A DNA stretch of 64,000 nucleotides from Candidatus Leptofilum proximum (GTDB lineage: Bacteria; Chloroflexota; Anaerolineae; Promineifilales; Promineifilaceae), in assembly GCA_016710325.1 (NCBI GenBank), contig JADJXK010000002.1, positions 3,038,001 through 3,102,000 on the forward strand, given 5' to 3'. The stretch's first letter is position 1, and each line of letters starts with the position of its first letter. A model generated the notes under the pieces. The model made no database searches. It was not told the DNA's origin and saw only the letters and a program-made list of their open reading frames with translations. Positions 7,304 through 16,101 of this stretch are shown piece by piece. Made by a program: the position numbers and the translations under genes.

Positions 7304-9490
7304 ATGACAAAAAAACAGTACAAACACGTTGATTACAATTGGGATGACCAGGCAGCCGACCAGCTCGACCCCGTGGAGCGGCTGCGCTACCGTTCCAACA
7401 TCCTGGGCGACGACCAGCGCATCACCAACACGGGCGGCGGCAACACCTCCTCCAAAATCATCATGACCGATCCGCTGACCGGCGAGAAAGTGGACGTGCT
7501 CTGGGTCAAAGGCTCCGGCGGTGACCTGCGCACCTCAACCCGGGCCAACTTCGCCTCGCTCTACATGGACAAGCTGCTCGGCCTGCAAAAAATCTACGAT
7601 GCCGCCGAAGTGAAGGGCGTCAAAACCGAAATTGAGGACAAGATGGTGGGCATGTACCCGCACACCACCTTTAACCTCAACCCCCGTGCCAGCTCGATTG
7701 ACACCCCGCTGCACGGCTTCATCCCGGCGCGGCATGTGGACCACATGCACCCCATTTCCGCCATCGCCATTGCCGCCAGCAAGGACCAAAAGGAGCTGAC
7801 ACAAGAGGTATACGGCGGCGAAGTGGGCTGGGTGCCCTGGCAGCGCCCCGGCTTCGACCTGGGCCTGGTGATGGGTGAGATGGCCACCAAAAACCCGCAG
7901 CTCAAAGGATTGGTGATGGGCCAGCACGGCCTGATCAACTGGGCCGACGACGATAAAGCGTGTTACGAACTCACCCTCGATCTTATCGAGCGCGCCGCCG
8001 AGCACATCGCCGATCACGACAAGGGCGCAGACACGTTTGGCGGGGCCAAATACCAATCGCTGCCTGAAGCAGAGCGAGAGGCGCTGCTGATCCGGCTGCT
8101 GCCCACGCTGCGCGGATTGGTGTCGCAGCAGGCGCGGTTTATCGGCACGGTGCACGTTACCGACAGCGTGCTGGAATTTGTCAACAGCCACGATGCGGCG
8201 CGTCTGGCCGAGATTGGCACCAGCTGCCCGGACCATTTTCTGCGTACCAAGATCAAGCCGCTGTACGTGGATTGGAACCCACAAAGCGAAGATTTTGCCA
8301 TCCTGCTGAACAAGCTGGAGATCGGGTTGGCCGCCTACCGCGAAGACTACGCCACCTACTACGAGGCGTGTAAACATCCCAACTCCCCCGCCATGCGGGA
8401 CCCAAATCCCACAGTGATTCTCATTCCCGGCGTGGGGCTGATTGCCTGGGGCAAAAACAAGAGCGAGAGCCGCGTTACGGCCGAATTCTACTCCCTGGCC
8501 ATCGAAGTGATGCGCGCCGCCGAAGCCATCAGCCAATACCAGGGCCTGCCGCGCCAGGAAGCGTTTGACATCGAATACTGGCTGCTGGAAGAGGCCAAAT
8601 TGCAGCGCATGCCGCCGGAGAAAGAGCTGGCGCGCAACATCGTCATTGTGGTTGGCGCAGGCAGCGGTATTGGCAAGGCGACGGCTCACCGGGTGGCGCA
8701 GGAAGGGGCGCACGTGGTTTGCGTGGATTTGAGTGGGGAAGCGGCGCAGGAAACAGCCAACGAACTGACAAAAAAATACGGCATGGGCATCGGCGTGGCC
8801 GGAACGGGCATCTCGGCTTGCGGGCCAGCCATCGGCCTGGGCGCCGACATCATCAACCGGGAGTCGGTGCAGGCGATGCTCAACCAGGTTATCCTGGCCT
8901 ACGGCGGTATCGACAACGTGATTGTGACCGCCGGGGTGTTTGTGCCGCCGACGAAGGACGGCCGTATCACCGACCCACAGTGGGACCTCACCTTCGCCGT
9001 CAACGTGAAGGGCGGCTACCTCATCGCCGACGAAGCCCGCAAAATTTGGGAAGCGCAGCAGCTGCCCGGCACCCTGGTGCTAACGACGAGCGTGAATGCG
9101 GCCGTTGCTAAAAAGGGCTCCGTGGCCTACGATACCAGCAAAGCGGCGGCCAATCACCTGGTACGTGAGCTGGCCATCGAGCTGGCGCCGCTGGTGCGGG
9201 TGAACGGTCTGGCCCCGGCCACCGTGGTAGAAGGCAGCAGCATGTTCCCGCGCGACCGGGTCATCAGTTCGCTGGTGAAGTACGGCATTGCCCACGACGA
9301 GAGCGAAGAGACCGAGGCGCTGCGCGACAAGCTGGCCCACTTCTACGCCCAGCGCACCCTGACCAAATCGCCCATCACCCTGGCCGACCAGGCCGAAGCG
9401 GCGTATTTGCTCACCAGCAGCAAGCTCAGCAAAACAACGGGCCAAATCATTAGCGTCGATGGCGGGCTGCACGAGGCCTTCCTGCGTTGA
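7304..9490 (+). CDS. rhaEW: Bifunctional rhamnulose-1-phosphate aldolase / lactaldehyde dehydrogenase
   Basis: 728 residues from the ATG that follows AGAGGAAACT (an in-frame ATG 36 bases upstream lies inside a CCAGGC...GCCTGG hairpin and is less likely). Residues 1-430 form a class II aldolase: TNTGGGNTSSK, zinc-ligand histidines in HVDHMHP and GQHGL. Residues about 440-725 form a short-chain dehydrogenase: VVGAGSGIGKATA for NAD and YDTSK for catalysis. Comparative genomics of rhamnose pathways described this RhaE-RhaW fusion in Chloroflexus and some Bacilli. It splits L-rhamnulose-1-phosphate into DHAP and L-lactaldehyde and oxidises the latter to L-lactate, which the following lutABC genes can use. 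Confidence 0.93.
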   Translation: MTKKQYKHVDYNWDDQAADQLDPVERLRYRSNILGDDQRITNTGGGNTSSKIIMTDPLTGEKVDVLWVKGSGGDLRTSTRANFASLYMDKLLGLQKIYDAAEVKGVKTEIEDKMVGMYPHTTFNLNPRASSIDTPLHGFIPARHVDHMHPISAIAIAASKDQKELTQEVYGGEVGWVPWQRPGFDLGLVMGEMATKNPQLKGLVMGQHGLINWADDDKACYELTLDLIERAAEHIADHDKGADTFGGAKYQSLPEAEREALLIRLLPTLRGLVSQQARFIGTVHVTDSVLEFVNSHDAARLAEIGTSCPDHFLRTKIKPLYVDWNPQSEDFAILLNKLEIGLAAYREDYATYYEACKHPNSPAMRDPNPTVILIPGVGLIAWGKNKSESRVTAEFYSLAIEVMRAAEAISQYQGLPRQEAFDIEYWLLEEAKLQRMPPEKELARNIVIVVGAGSGIGKATAHRVAQEGAHVVCVDLSGEAAQETANELTKKYGMGIGVAGTGISACGPAIGLGADIINRESVQAMLNQVILAYGGIDNVIVTAGVFVPPTKDGRITDPQWDLTFAVNVKGGYLIADEARKIWEAQQLPGTLVLTTSVNAAVAKKGSVAYDTSKAAANHLVRELAIELAPLVRVNGLAPATVVEGSSMFPRDRVISSLVKYGIAHDESEETEALRDKLAHFYAQRTLTKSPITLADQAEAAYLLTSSKLSKTTGQIISVDGGLHEAFLR

Positions 9491-9510
9491 GTTTGTTTTG
9501 AGCAGAGAGT

Positions 9511-9536
9511 GTCATACCCGCGCAGGCGGGTATGAC
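9511..9536. terminator. Hairpin after rhaEW
   Basis: GTCATACCCGC and GCGGGTATGAC (11 bp) flank the loop GCAG. No T-run follows, so it is a stem-loop of uncertain strength between rhaEW and lutA; the same GCAGGCGGG core occurs in the repeat near 54.8 kb. Confidence 0.6.
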
Positions 9537-9553
9537 AATGAACGGATCGAACT

Positions 9554-10321
9554 ATGACAGACAGACCATCCCCTAAAGGCAAGCGCGTTTCGCTGTTTGT
9601 GACGTGTATGGTGGACATGCTTTATCCGCAGACAGGGATGTCGGTGGTTGATGTGTTGGAACACCTGGGGCTGGAAGTGGACTTCCCCTTGGGGCAGACG
9701 TGCTGCGGCCAACCGGCGTTTAATGCCGGGTATCGCGATGAAGCGCGGCAGGTGGCCGTACAGTTCCTCAAAGCGTTTAAAGATGCTGAGGTCATTGTTG
9801 TACCGTCTGGCTCTTGCGGGGCGATGGTGCGGCACGAATACCCGCACCTCTTCGCCGACGATCCGCAGTGGCGCGACGTGGCGCAGCGGCTGGCCAGCAT
9901 CACCTGGGAATTCACCGAGTTTATTGTGGATGGCTTGGGTGTGACGGATTTAAACGGCCGTCTCCCCACCCCCCAAACCATCGCCTGCCACGACTCCTGC
10001 CACGGCCTGCGTCTGCTCGGCCTGAAACAGGCCAGCCGCATCCTGGTGGGCAGTCTAGAAAACGCCACCGTCGTCGAGTGGGACAACAGCGAAACGTGCT
10101 GCGGTTTTGGCGGATTGTTCAGCGTGAAGATGGCCGACGTCAGCGGGGCGATGCTGGGCAAAAAGATTGCCCACATCGAACAGAGCCAGGCCGAGGCCAT
10201 CGTGACCGGCGATGTGAGCTGCCTGATGCATATGAACGGCGGCCTGGAGAAACAGGGGAAACAACCGCTTGTGCGCCACATTGCCGACGTGCTGGCTGAG
10301 GGCATTCGAGAGAAGAAGTAA
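9554..10321 (+). CDS. lutA: L-lactate oxidation iron-sulfur protein LutA
   Basis: 255 residues with two CCG domains: QTCCGQPAFNAGY near residue 54 and ETCCGFGGLFSVK near residue 181, plus CHDSCHGLRLLG. This is the LutA/YkgE pattern (heterodisulfide-reductase-like cysteine-rich domains that bind a non-cubane Fe-S cluster). LutA, LutB and LutC together oxidise L-lactate to pyruvate, feeding electrons to the respiratory chain. Directly follows rhaEW, whose dehydrogenase half makes lactate. Start ATG has only a weak GGATCG upstream. Confidence 0.92.
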   Translation: MTDRPSPKGKRVSLFVTCMVDMLYPQTGMSVVDVLEHLGLEVDFPLGQTCCGQPAFNAGYRDEARQVAVQFLKAFKDAEVIVVPSGSCGAMVRHEYPHLFADDPQWRDVAQRLASITWEFTEFIVDGLGVTDLNGRLPTPQTIACHDSCHGLRLLGLKQASRILVGSLENATVVEWDNSETCCGFGGLFSVKMADVSGAMLGKKIAHIEQSQAEAIVTGDVSCLMHMNGGLEKQGKQPLVRHIADVLAEGIREKK

Positions 10322-10323
10322 TC

Positions 10324-10380
10324 GTGAAACGTAAAACGTGAAACGTGAAGAATTATCACGTTTCACGTTTCACGTTTCAC
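10324..10380. repeat. Intergenic quasi-palindrome of CGTGAAA/TTTCACG units
   Basis: Three GTGAAACG-type units, a short AT spacer, then three CGTTTCAC units. The same unit recurs at about 15.8, 25.7, 26.8, 45.0 and 57.3 kb, always between genes. Confidence 0.9.
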
Positions 10381-10396
10381 CGCTTTTCAGGCAATC

Positions 10397-11818
10397 ATGA
10401 AAGTTCAGTCCAACAACTTCATTCCTGCGGCTCAGATAGCCATCAACGATCCGGATTTGCAAACGGCCGTCACCACCGGCACCACTTCGGCCTTCACCAG
10501 GCGGCAGGCAGCCATGTATGCCGTCAGCCAGGAGCACGGGCAGACGCTGCGCCAGCAGGCGGCGGCCATCAAGCGACATGCCCTGAACAACCTGGCCGAT
10601 TTGCTGGAACAGGCCGAAGCCAACATGCAGGCCAACGGCATCCAGGTGCTGTGGGCAGTGGACGCTGCCGAAGCCAACCAGCACGTGCTGGACATCGCCC
10701 AACGGCACGACGTGAAGTCGGTGGTGAAAAGCAAAAGCATGGTCACCGAAGAAACCGGCCTGAACCACGCCCTGGAAGCGGCCAATATCGACGTGCTGGA
10801 GACGGATTTGGGCGAGTACATCGTCCAGCTTGGCGGCGAAACGCCCAGCCACATCGTGGCCCCCATCGTGCACAAAACCAAAGAAAGCATCCGTGATCTG
10901 CTGGTGGCCAAAGCCAACATGCCACCCACCGACGACACGAGCGAGATGACCCAATTTGCCCGCCAGCTGCTGCGCCAACGGTTCCTGGCCGCCGACATGG
11001 GCGTCTCCGGGGGCAACTTCATTTTGGCTAAAACCGGTTCAATTTGCCTGGTATCCAACGAGGGCAACATTCGCCTGACGACCAGCCTGCCGCGCGTACA
11101 CGTGGCCCTGGTGGGCATCGAAAAGATTGTGCCCACCGTGGCCGATTATGCCTTGCTGACACAAGTGCTGCCGCGCAGCGCCACGGGCCAGTCATTGGCA
11201 GTTTATACACAAATTGTTAATGGTCCGCGCCAGCCAGGCGAAACAGATGGCCCGGAGCATGTGTACGTGATTTTGGTGGACAACGGCCGTTCCCACATCT
11301 ACACATCCGACTACTGCGAAGCCCTGGCCTGCATCCGCTGCGGTGCCTGCCTCAACGGCTGCCCGGTCTACCAGGTCACCGGCGGCCACGCCTACGGCTG
11401 GGTTTATCCGGGGCCGATTGGCGCGGTGGTTACGCCGCTGCTCATTGGGCTGGAAAACGCCAGCCCGCTGCCGTATGCCAGCAGTTTGTGCGGCATGTGC
11501 AAAGAAGTGTGCCCGGTAGACATCGACATCCCACGCATGCTGCTGGATTTGCGCCACGATCTGGTGGAAATGGGCCAGGGCAGCGCGATGTGGAACGTGG
11601 GCATGAAGGCGTGGGCCTGGGGCACAAAATCGCCCGGCATCTTTGGCCTGGGCGGCAAAGCGGCGGCGCTGGGACGCAACCTGGTGCCCAACACGCTGCC
11701 CGGCCCGCTGAAAGGCTGGACCGATTACCGTACGCCGCCGAAGTTTGCGCCGAAGTCGTTCCGGGAGCTGTGGCAGGAGCGGGAGCAGGGGAGAAAGGGT
11801 GAAGGGGTGAAGGGGTGA
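10397..11818 (+). CDS. lutB: L-lactate oxidation iron-sulfur protein LutB
   Basis: 473 residues. An N-terminal LUD domain (residues about 60-300, with MGVSGGNFILAKTGSICLVS) is followed by two 4Fe-4S motifs, CIRCGACLNGCP near residue 312 and CGMCKEVCP near residue 365, then a C-terminal LutB domain with FRELWQER. It is the electron-transfer subunit of the lactate-oxidising LutABC complex. The last residues (RKGEGVKG) come from a run of GGGTGAA units, i.e. the tail of the protein has been extended by repeat sequence before the stop, which overlaps the GTG alternative start of lutC. Confidence 0.93.
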   Translation: MKVQSNNFIPAAQIAINDPDLQTAVTTGTTSAFTRRQAAMYAVSQEHGQTLRQQAAAIKRHALNNLADLLEQAEANMQANGIQVLWAVDAAEANQHVLDIAQRHDVKSVVKSKSMVTEETGLNHALEAANIDVLETDLGEYIVQLGGETPSHIVAPIVHKTKESIRDLLVAKANMPPTDDTSEMTQFARQLLRQRFLAADMGVSGGNFILAKTGSICLVSNEGNIRLTTSLPRVHVALVGIEKIVPTVADYALLTQVLPRSATGQSLAVYTQIVNGPRQPGETDGPEHVYVILVDNGRSHIYTSDYCEALACIRCGACLNGCPVYQVTGGHAYGWVYPGPIGAVVTPLLIGLENASPLPYASSLCGMCKEVCPVDIDIPRMLLDLRHDLVEMGQGSAMWNVGMKAWAWGTKSPGIFGLGGKAAALGRNLVPNTLPGPLKGWTDYRTPPKFAPKSFRELWQEREQGRKGEGVKG

Positions 11819-11823
11819 AAAGA
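11797..11823. repeat. GGGTGAA tandem run across the lutB stop codon
   Basis: Three to four GGGTGAA(G) units run through the last codons of lutB and its stop; there is no matching inverted half nearby, unlike the other elements of this class. Confidence 0.7.
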
Positions 11824-11826
11824 GCA

Positions 11827-12480
11827 ATGAGCAGTCGTGAGGCAATTTTGGGTAAGCTGCGGGAGCGGAGTGAGGCGCCATTTCCTGCCGCTGCGCCGCC
11901 GCAGGAGCACCGGCACGTGGTGCCGTTGGCGGACACGTCGGCGGAGGGGCTGTACGGCCGTTTTGTCCAGGAAGCGACCAAAGCTGTCTGCATCATCCAC
12001 GAAGCTGAGTCCAGCGAAGCGGCGATTGCCGCTGTTTTGCAGATTGTTGGGGAAGACACGGCCGTTTCCAGCTGGAGCCCCGAACACATTCCCCTGCCCG
12101 GTCTGGCTGAAGCGCTGGACAAGGCCCATATCGCCCGCGTGGGGCAGGATGCCAGCGTGCGGGTTGGTTTGACCGGCGTAGATGCGGCCCTGGCGGCCAC
12201 GGGGAGCCTGGTGATTTTGAGTGGGAACGGCCGTTTCCGCGCCTCATCTCTCCTGCCACCGGTTCACATCGCCGTCCTTACCGCCAGCCAGATCGTACCC
12301 GATTTAGAAAGCTGGTGTGCTGCCCAAGCGTGGACGGCCGGACTGGAACAAACCCGGCAACACAGCAACATTGCCATCATCACCGGCCCCAGCCGCACGG
12401 CCGATATCGCCATGCAGCTGGTCTTGGGCATGCACGGTCCGGGTGAGCTGCACCTGGTACTCCTCACCGGGTCAGGCTGA
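11827..12480 (+). CDS. lutC: LUD-domain lactate utilisation protein LutC
   Basis: 217 residues from ATG 11827 (a GTG at 11815 overlapping the lutB stop is the alternative). The LUD-domain pattern is present: RVGLTGVDAALAATGSLVIL, LLPPVHIAVLTASQIVPDL and the closing SRTADIAMQLVLGMHGPGEL. LutC is the third component of the L-lactate to pyruvate system. Closely coupled to lutB. Its 3' end overlaps the convergent CDF transporter gene by 9 bases, which marks the end of the rhamnose-lactate operon. Confidence 0.9.
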   Translation: MSSREAILGKLRERSEAPFPAAAPPQEHRHVVPLADTSAEGLYGRFVQEATKAVCIIHEAESSEAAIAAVLQIVGEDTAVSSWSPEHIPLPGLAEALDKAHIARVGQDASVRVGLTGVDAALAATGSLVILSGNGRFRASSLLPPVHIAVLTASQIVPDLESWCAAQAWTAGLEQTRQHSNIAIITGPSRTADIAMQLVLGMHGPGELHLVLLTGSG

Positions 12481-13371
12481 TCCGGACACACTCTCCTTCA
12501 GACGGCAGTCGTCCTCACCAAATTCAATTTCCAGAGTCAGATGTTCAAAGTGACCGTTTTTTAGCTGGCGGGCCAGCGCCCACTTGAGCTGGGAGGCTGC
12601 CTCTTTTGTTGTCTCCGGGGGCACCACGATGTGGGTGGTGAGCACATGATGTTCACCATCGAGCGACCAGACGTGAGTGTGGTGTACATCTTTTACCGGG
12701 GCCAGGGTGCGAATCTGCCGTTCAATGTCGGGCACGTTGAGGTTTTCTGGCGTGGCCTGCAAGAAGAGGCGGGCGGTGCGGCGCAGCTTGCCTACGACGT
12801 TAAACAAAATGTAGAGGGTAATCAAAATGGAGAGGATGGGATCGAGGATGACCCAGTCGGTGAAGAGCAAAATAAGGCTGACGATGAAAACGGCCGTCCA
12901 GCCCAACACGTCCTCCAGCAGGTGCCACCCGGCTACCTGGGCGTTGAGCGATTCATTACGGTACAGCCGGTAAGCAGCAAGGCCGTTCACCAGCATGCCC
13001 ACCAACGCAAAGCCCACCATGCCCGGCACGTTGGTTTGTTCTGGATTAAGCAGGCGAGGAACGGCCGTTACCAGCACCCACAAACTCCCCGCAATCAAAA
13101 TAACCGTGTTGATCAACGCGCCCAGCATCGAGAATCGGCGGTAACCGTAAGAAAAATCCGCGTCGGGCGCTTTTTGAGCGTAGTTGTTGAAGTACCAGGC
13201 CATGCCCAGAGAGATGCTATCCCCAAGGTCGTGCAGGGCATCAGACAAAATGGCGATGCTGTTGGTCCACAGGCCGCCCACAATTTCCAGCAGGGTAAAG
13301 CCAAGATTCAGGAAAAAGGCAAGTCTCAAACTGCTGGTTGTCTGGTCAGACGAGCCATGTTGGTGTTCCAT
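12472..13371 (-). CDS. Cation diffusion facilitator (CzcD/ZitB-type metal exporter)
   Basis: 299 residues starting MEHQHGSS, a short His-bearing N-terminus. Six membrane segments can be traced, with the CDF metal site motifs LSDALHDLGDSISLG (TM2, HxxxD) and LHLLEDVLGW-like GWHLLEDVLGWTAVF (TM5). A cytoplasmic C-terminal domain contains VKDVHHTHVWSLDGEHHVLTTHIV, the usual metal-responsive ferredoxin-like fold. It exports Zn2+ or related divalent metals in exchange for protons. No regulator is adjacent. Metal specificity cannot be read reliably, though HD/HD-type sites favour zinc. Confidence 0.93.
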   Translation of the reverse strand: MEHQHGSSDQTTSSLRLAFFLNLGFTLLEIVGGLWTNSIAILSDALHDLGDSISLGMAWYFNNYAQKAPDADFSYGYRRFSMLGALINTVILIAGSLWVLVTAVPRLLNPEQTNVPGMVGFALVGMLVNGLAAYRLYRNESLNAQVAGWHLLEDVLGWTAVFIVSLILLFTDWVILDPILSILITLYILFNVVGKLRRTARLFLQATPENLNVPDIERQIRTLAPVKDVHHTHVWSLDGEHHVLTTHIVVPPETTKEAASQLKWALARQLKNGHFEHLTLEIEFGEDDCRLKESVSGSA

Positions 13372-13522
13372 GTCGTTTGTCCTTGTCGATTGAAAGCCTT
13401 GTTACCTACTTAGATTAGAGGCGGGAACGGCCGTTTCCCACCCCCAAAGATACACACCGCGGGTATAAATTTGATACACCTTTTTCCGCCTTGCCGTTAA
13501 ATCTACCCCCATCTATGTCCGT

Positions 13523-13546
13523 GCTGTATACAGCTATCTATACAGC
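13523..13546. promoter_or_regulatory. Candidate operator GCTGTATA-N8-TATACAGC
   Basis: Two perfect 8-base arms separated by CAGCTATC, centred about one and a half helical turns apart, in the 296-bp divergent region between the CDF exporter and the DUF6335 gene. The left arm is also part of the smaller palindrome CTGTATACAG. It looks like a dimeric repressor site; the regulator is unknown. The rest of this region shows no gene. Confidence 0.4.
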
Positions 13547-13667
13547 CCAGATCAGCCGTTTGTTAGCATAGGCGGCACACTATCCTTATCTTAATTTTGA
13601 ACGGCTTGCCTTGGAGATGTTTACCGTCGTTGTCCCGCAGCAAGCCGCACTTTCAAGGAGCAGTCGA

Positions 13668-14231
13668 ATGAACGATAAAAACCAGTCACCCAAGAAACCA
13701 GCCGATACCGAACCAAAAGCGGACCGCGACGGCAAGCTGCCGCCCAATAACCGTACCCGGCCGGTAGAAATTATCTCGCTGGACGTGGATGAAGAAGGCG
13801 AAGAACCATTGGAACTGAGCGCTGAGACAACGCTGGATCTGCTGCAAGAGGCCCGGGAGGAGGAGTATGAAGAAGAAATCGCCCGCTACACCCACGACGA
13901 CGACATTGTGGACACGTTCGAAGAGCGCCAGGAGCTAAACGTGGGCGCAGCAGAGCTGTACGAGCGCCTTGAAGAGCACCATTCCAAGTCGCCCGAGCTG
14001 TCTGGCGGCGACATTGATGCGGCCTGGGACGATGCCAACGTGGGTGAAGAAACCGTCGGCGGCATGGCCCCCACACCGGATCAGGACATGGTCGAAGAGA
14101 TTGGCGAGGCGTTCGGCATCACCTACGAGGACGATGAGCCGCTGCGCACCGGCGACAAGCTGGCCGAACGCGACGACGATCGTTGGGAGCTTGATCCCGA
14201 ATCGGTTGAAGATGAAGATGAAGCGGCGTAA
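13668..14231 (+). CDS. Acidic DUF6335-family protein
   Basis: 187 residues from the ATG that follows AAGGAG at 13655-13660; an earlier in-frame start lacks a ribosome-binding site. Very acidic (many Glu/Asp). The C-terminal half carries the DUF6335 pattern known mainly from cyanobacteria: LSGGDIDAAWDDANVGEE, GGMAPTPDQDMVEEIGEAFG and DRWELDPESVEDED. Function is unknown; no membrane segment or signal. The N-terminal 40 residues are low-complexity and likely disordered. It stands alone between two inverted genes, with a candidate operator upstream. Confidence 0.8.
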   Translation: MNDKNQSPKKPADTEPKADRDGKLPPNNRTRPVEIISLDVDEEGEEPLELSAETTLDLLQEAREEEYEEEIARYTHDDDIVDTFEERQELNVGAAELYERLEEHHSKSPELSGGDIDAAWDDANVGEETVGGMAPTPDQDMVEEIGEAFGITYEDDEPLRTGDKLAERDDDRWELDPESVEDEDEAA

Positions 14232-14258
14232 GGGAAGGTTCTGACTGTTTTTGGATCT

Positions 14259-15734
14259 TCACTCTGCCACGGTCACCTCGATGGACTGGACTGCGGCGTC
14301 TAGGGCGGCAAGATCGGGGGTGAAGGTGGCGGGAGCGGCCGTTTCCAACCGCTCTTCTACTTCGGCCAGGTACTGATCGTAGCCGTCAGAGAACGTGGTG
14401 TCGGCGGCGGTGAGGTCCGCAGGCAGGTCAGCCTGGGACACGGGGAAAACGGCCGCCACGTAATAAGCTCCATCCTCCGTCAATCCCTGGAAGGTGTAAA
14501 ACAGCTCCTGGTTGTTGATTGGTCCCGCTGCCTGCCCGTACTGTGTCAGGTAACGTACGCCACGGCCGTTGGCAAACGTGAGCATTTCTACCTTCACGTC
14601 AATCATCTGCTGAGCGTTAAAAAGCGGCAGAAAAGGCAGCATCTCCATTTCCTCCGGCGCCGCTTCTGAGGCCAGCAGCTCTTCAAGCGCCATGATTTGC
14701 TGTGCGGCCGTTTCATTCATCTCCCGGAATTTGTCCACCGGGTAGAGGTACAGTTTCGGCTCTTGCAGCGAATCGGTATGGGCGTACTCGTCTACAGTGA
14801 GTTCCAGGTGGGCCGGATAAACAGCCCAGTACGGCATTTGCTCGTTGCTTTGGGTGGCCTCGGGCACAAACTCGCTGGAAACGGCCGTGCCCACCCCCTC
14901 CAATTCCAGGTTCATCCCCGTTTCCGGGGCCACCGGCAGCGGATCAGACACCAGCAAGACTTCGCCGTCACGGCCGTGATACTCATACGTCTCGCCCTCG
15001 GCGCGTAGCACGATGATGTATGTACCGTTTGCTTCGGCCGGTTCTGTGATGCTTTCCAGCTCAATCTCCTCAGCAGGCAGACGCAGGCCCTGAGCCAGCG
15101 TCGCTTTGCTCAGGTCAATATAGGACTGGGCCTCGTCGGAAAGCGGCTCATTCCCTTCTTCCCCTTCTACAGCAGACACGCCTTCAGTAAAATTCAGAAC
15201 GTTTTGCCCGTTGTTGTAGAAGATCATCAGTTGATCATCACCTAGCTCAAATTCAGTGGCTGAACGCAGCGCATCGAAGTAAGCCTCTTCCTGCGCTGCT
15301 ACGCCGTCTGCGGTGCAGGCAATCAGCGTGCTGATGATCTCGCCTATCTGCAAGCTGGTGCCCTCGGCTTTATATTCCGCGCTGAAGGTGTTGCAGCCGC
15401 CGGAACCGCCCGCCTGCCCTTCCGGGGCAAAACGCAGGGTGAGATCGATGTTGGCCATCACGGCCGTTTCCTCACCCACCGGCCCAAATGACGTCAGCGT
15501 CCACTCGCTGTTGGCCAGGCGGTCTACCCCTTCTTCTAACGTGGGCGGCACGGCCGTTTCTGGGACGGCCGTAGGTCCGTCCACAACAGGGGTGGCAGTA
15601 TCGGGCGTTGAGGTTGGGTTATCTTCATCTCCTGCGGCGGTACAGGCCGCCGTCAGCAAGAGCAAAATTATCAGGATGGGAATCAGACCAGCGGCTCTGG
15701 TTGGTAACCTCGGTCTTTCTATTTTTATTGGCAT
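14259..15734 (-). CDS. META-domain lipoprotein
   Basis: 491 residues from the MPIKIERP start (a start seven codons earlier is possible). A signal peptide with lipobox LLLLTAAC places the mature protein on the outer face of a membrane, followed by a Thr/Pro-rich linker. Residues about 70-185 form a META/HslJ-like domain: LANSEWTLTSFG, GGSGGCNTFSAEYK and TLIACTADG (paired cysteines). The remaining 300 residues are not recognised; they look like a globular extracytoplasmic domain with regular beta-strands. META domains occur in heat- and stress-related lipoproteins of uncertain function. Convergent with the DUF6335 gene. Confidence 0.8.
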   Translation of the reverse strand: MPIKIERPRLPTRAAGLIPILIILLLLTAACTAAGDEDNPTSTPDTATPVVDGPTAVPETAVPPTLEEGVDRLANSEWTLTSFGPVGEETAVMANIDLTLRFAPEGQAGGSGGCNTFSAEYKAEGTSLQIGEIISTLIACTADGVAAQEEAYFDALRSATEFELGDDQLMIFYNNGQNVLNFTEGVSAVEGEEGNEPLSDEAQSYIDLSKATLAQGLRLPAEEIELESITEPAEANGTYIIVLRAEGETYEYHGRDGEVLLVSDPLPVAPETGMNLELEGVGTAVSSEFVPEATQSNEQMPYWAVYPAHLELTVDEYAHTDSLQEPKLYLYPVDKFREMNETAAQQIMALEELLASEAAPEEMEMLPFLPLFNAQQMIDVKVEMLTFANGRGVRYLTQYGQAAGPINNQELFYTFQGLTEDGAYYVAAVFPVSQADLPADLTAADTTFSDGYDQYLAEVEERLETAAPATFTPDLAALDAAVQSIEVTVAE

Positions 15735-16101
15735 GGTTTTTACCTCACAAAACAAACGTGGGTCTTCAAGAATTCAAGGGGGGTTCCAATCTGCGATGCG
15801 TGAAACGTGAAACGTGACCAGAAAGACATCGCGTTTCACACTTCTCCGCTTTTTAACTCCCTGAGTTCCTAAAGAGCCAAACTTTTTAACAACCCTAACC
15901 GTATCAAACGGGCGCTTCCCCCTTCATCTACCGGGGCACACGGACCGGGTATAGTTTAGGTAGAAGCCCGTTCTATATCTTTTTTTATGTCTGGGATATA
16001 TGTGCCTTCAGCCGGTTTTGCGATACGGTACAAGTGGCGCGATTTGCCTGCATCCTGGAACGGCCGTAAACCAATCATCTCCCGCTTGAAAGGATCGACT
16101 C
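15735..16101. other. Divergent intergenic region upstream of usp and the lipoprotein gene
   Basis: No gene seen. It holds a GTGAAACG quasi-palindrome at about 15797-15847, an ACGGCCGT site at 16061, and a TATAGT hexamer at 15950-15955 without a convincing -35 box. A GAAAGGA ribosome-binding site for the stress protein lies at its right end. Confidence 0.6.
15797..15847. repeat. Intergenic quasi-palindrome of CGTGAAA/TTTCACG units
   Basis: GATGCGTGAAACGTGAAACG followed after a short spacer by ATCGCGTTTCACACTTC. Same unit family as at 10.3, 25.7, 26.8, 45.0 and 57.3 kb; the right half here is shorter than the left. Confidence 0.8.

Noticed and set aside
12631..13413. 260-codon + strand frame opposite the CDF exporter
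   Set aside because: The minus strand encodes a full, motif-bearing transporter; this is its complement.
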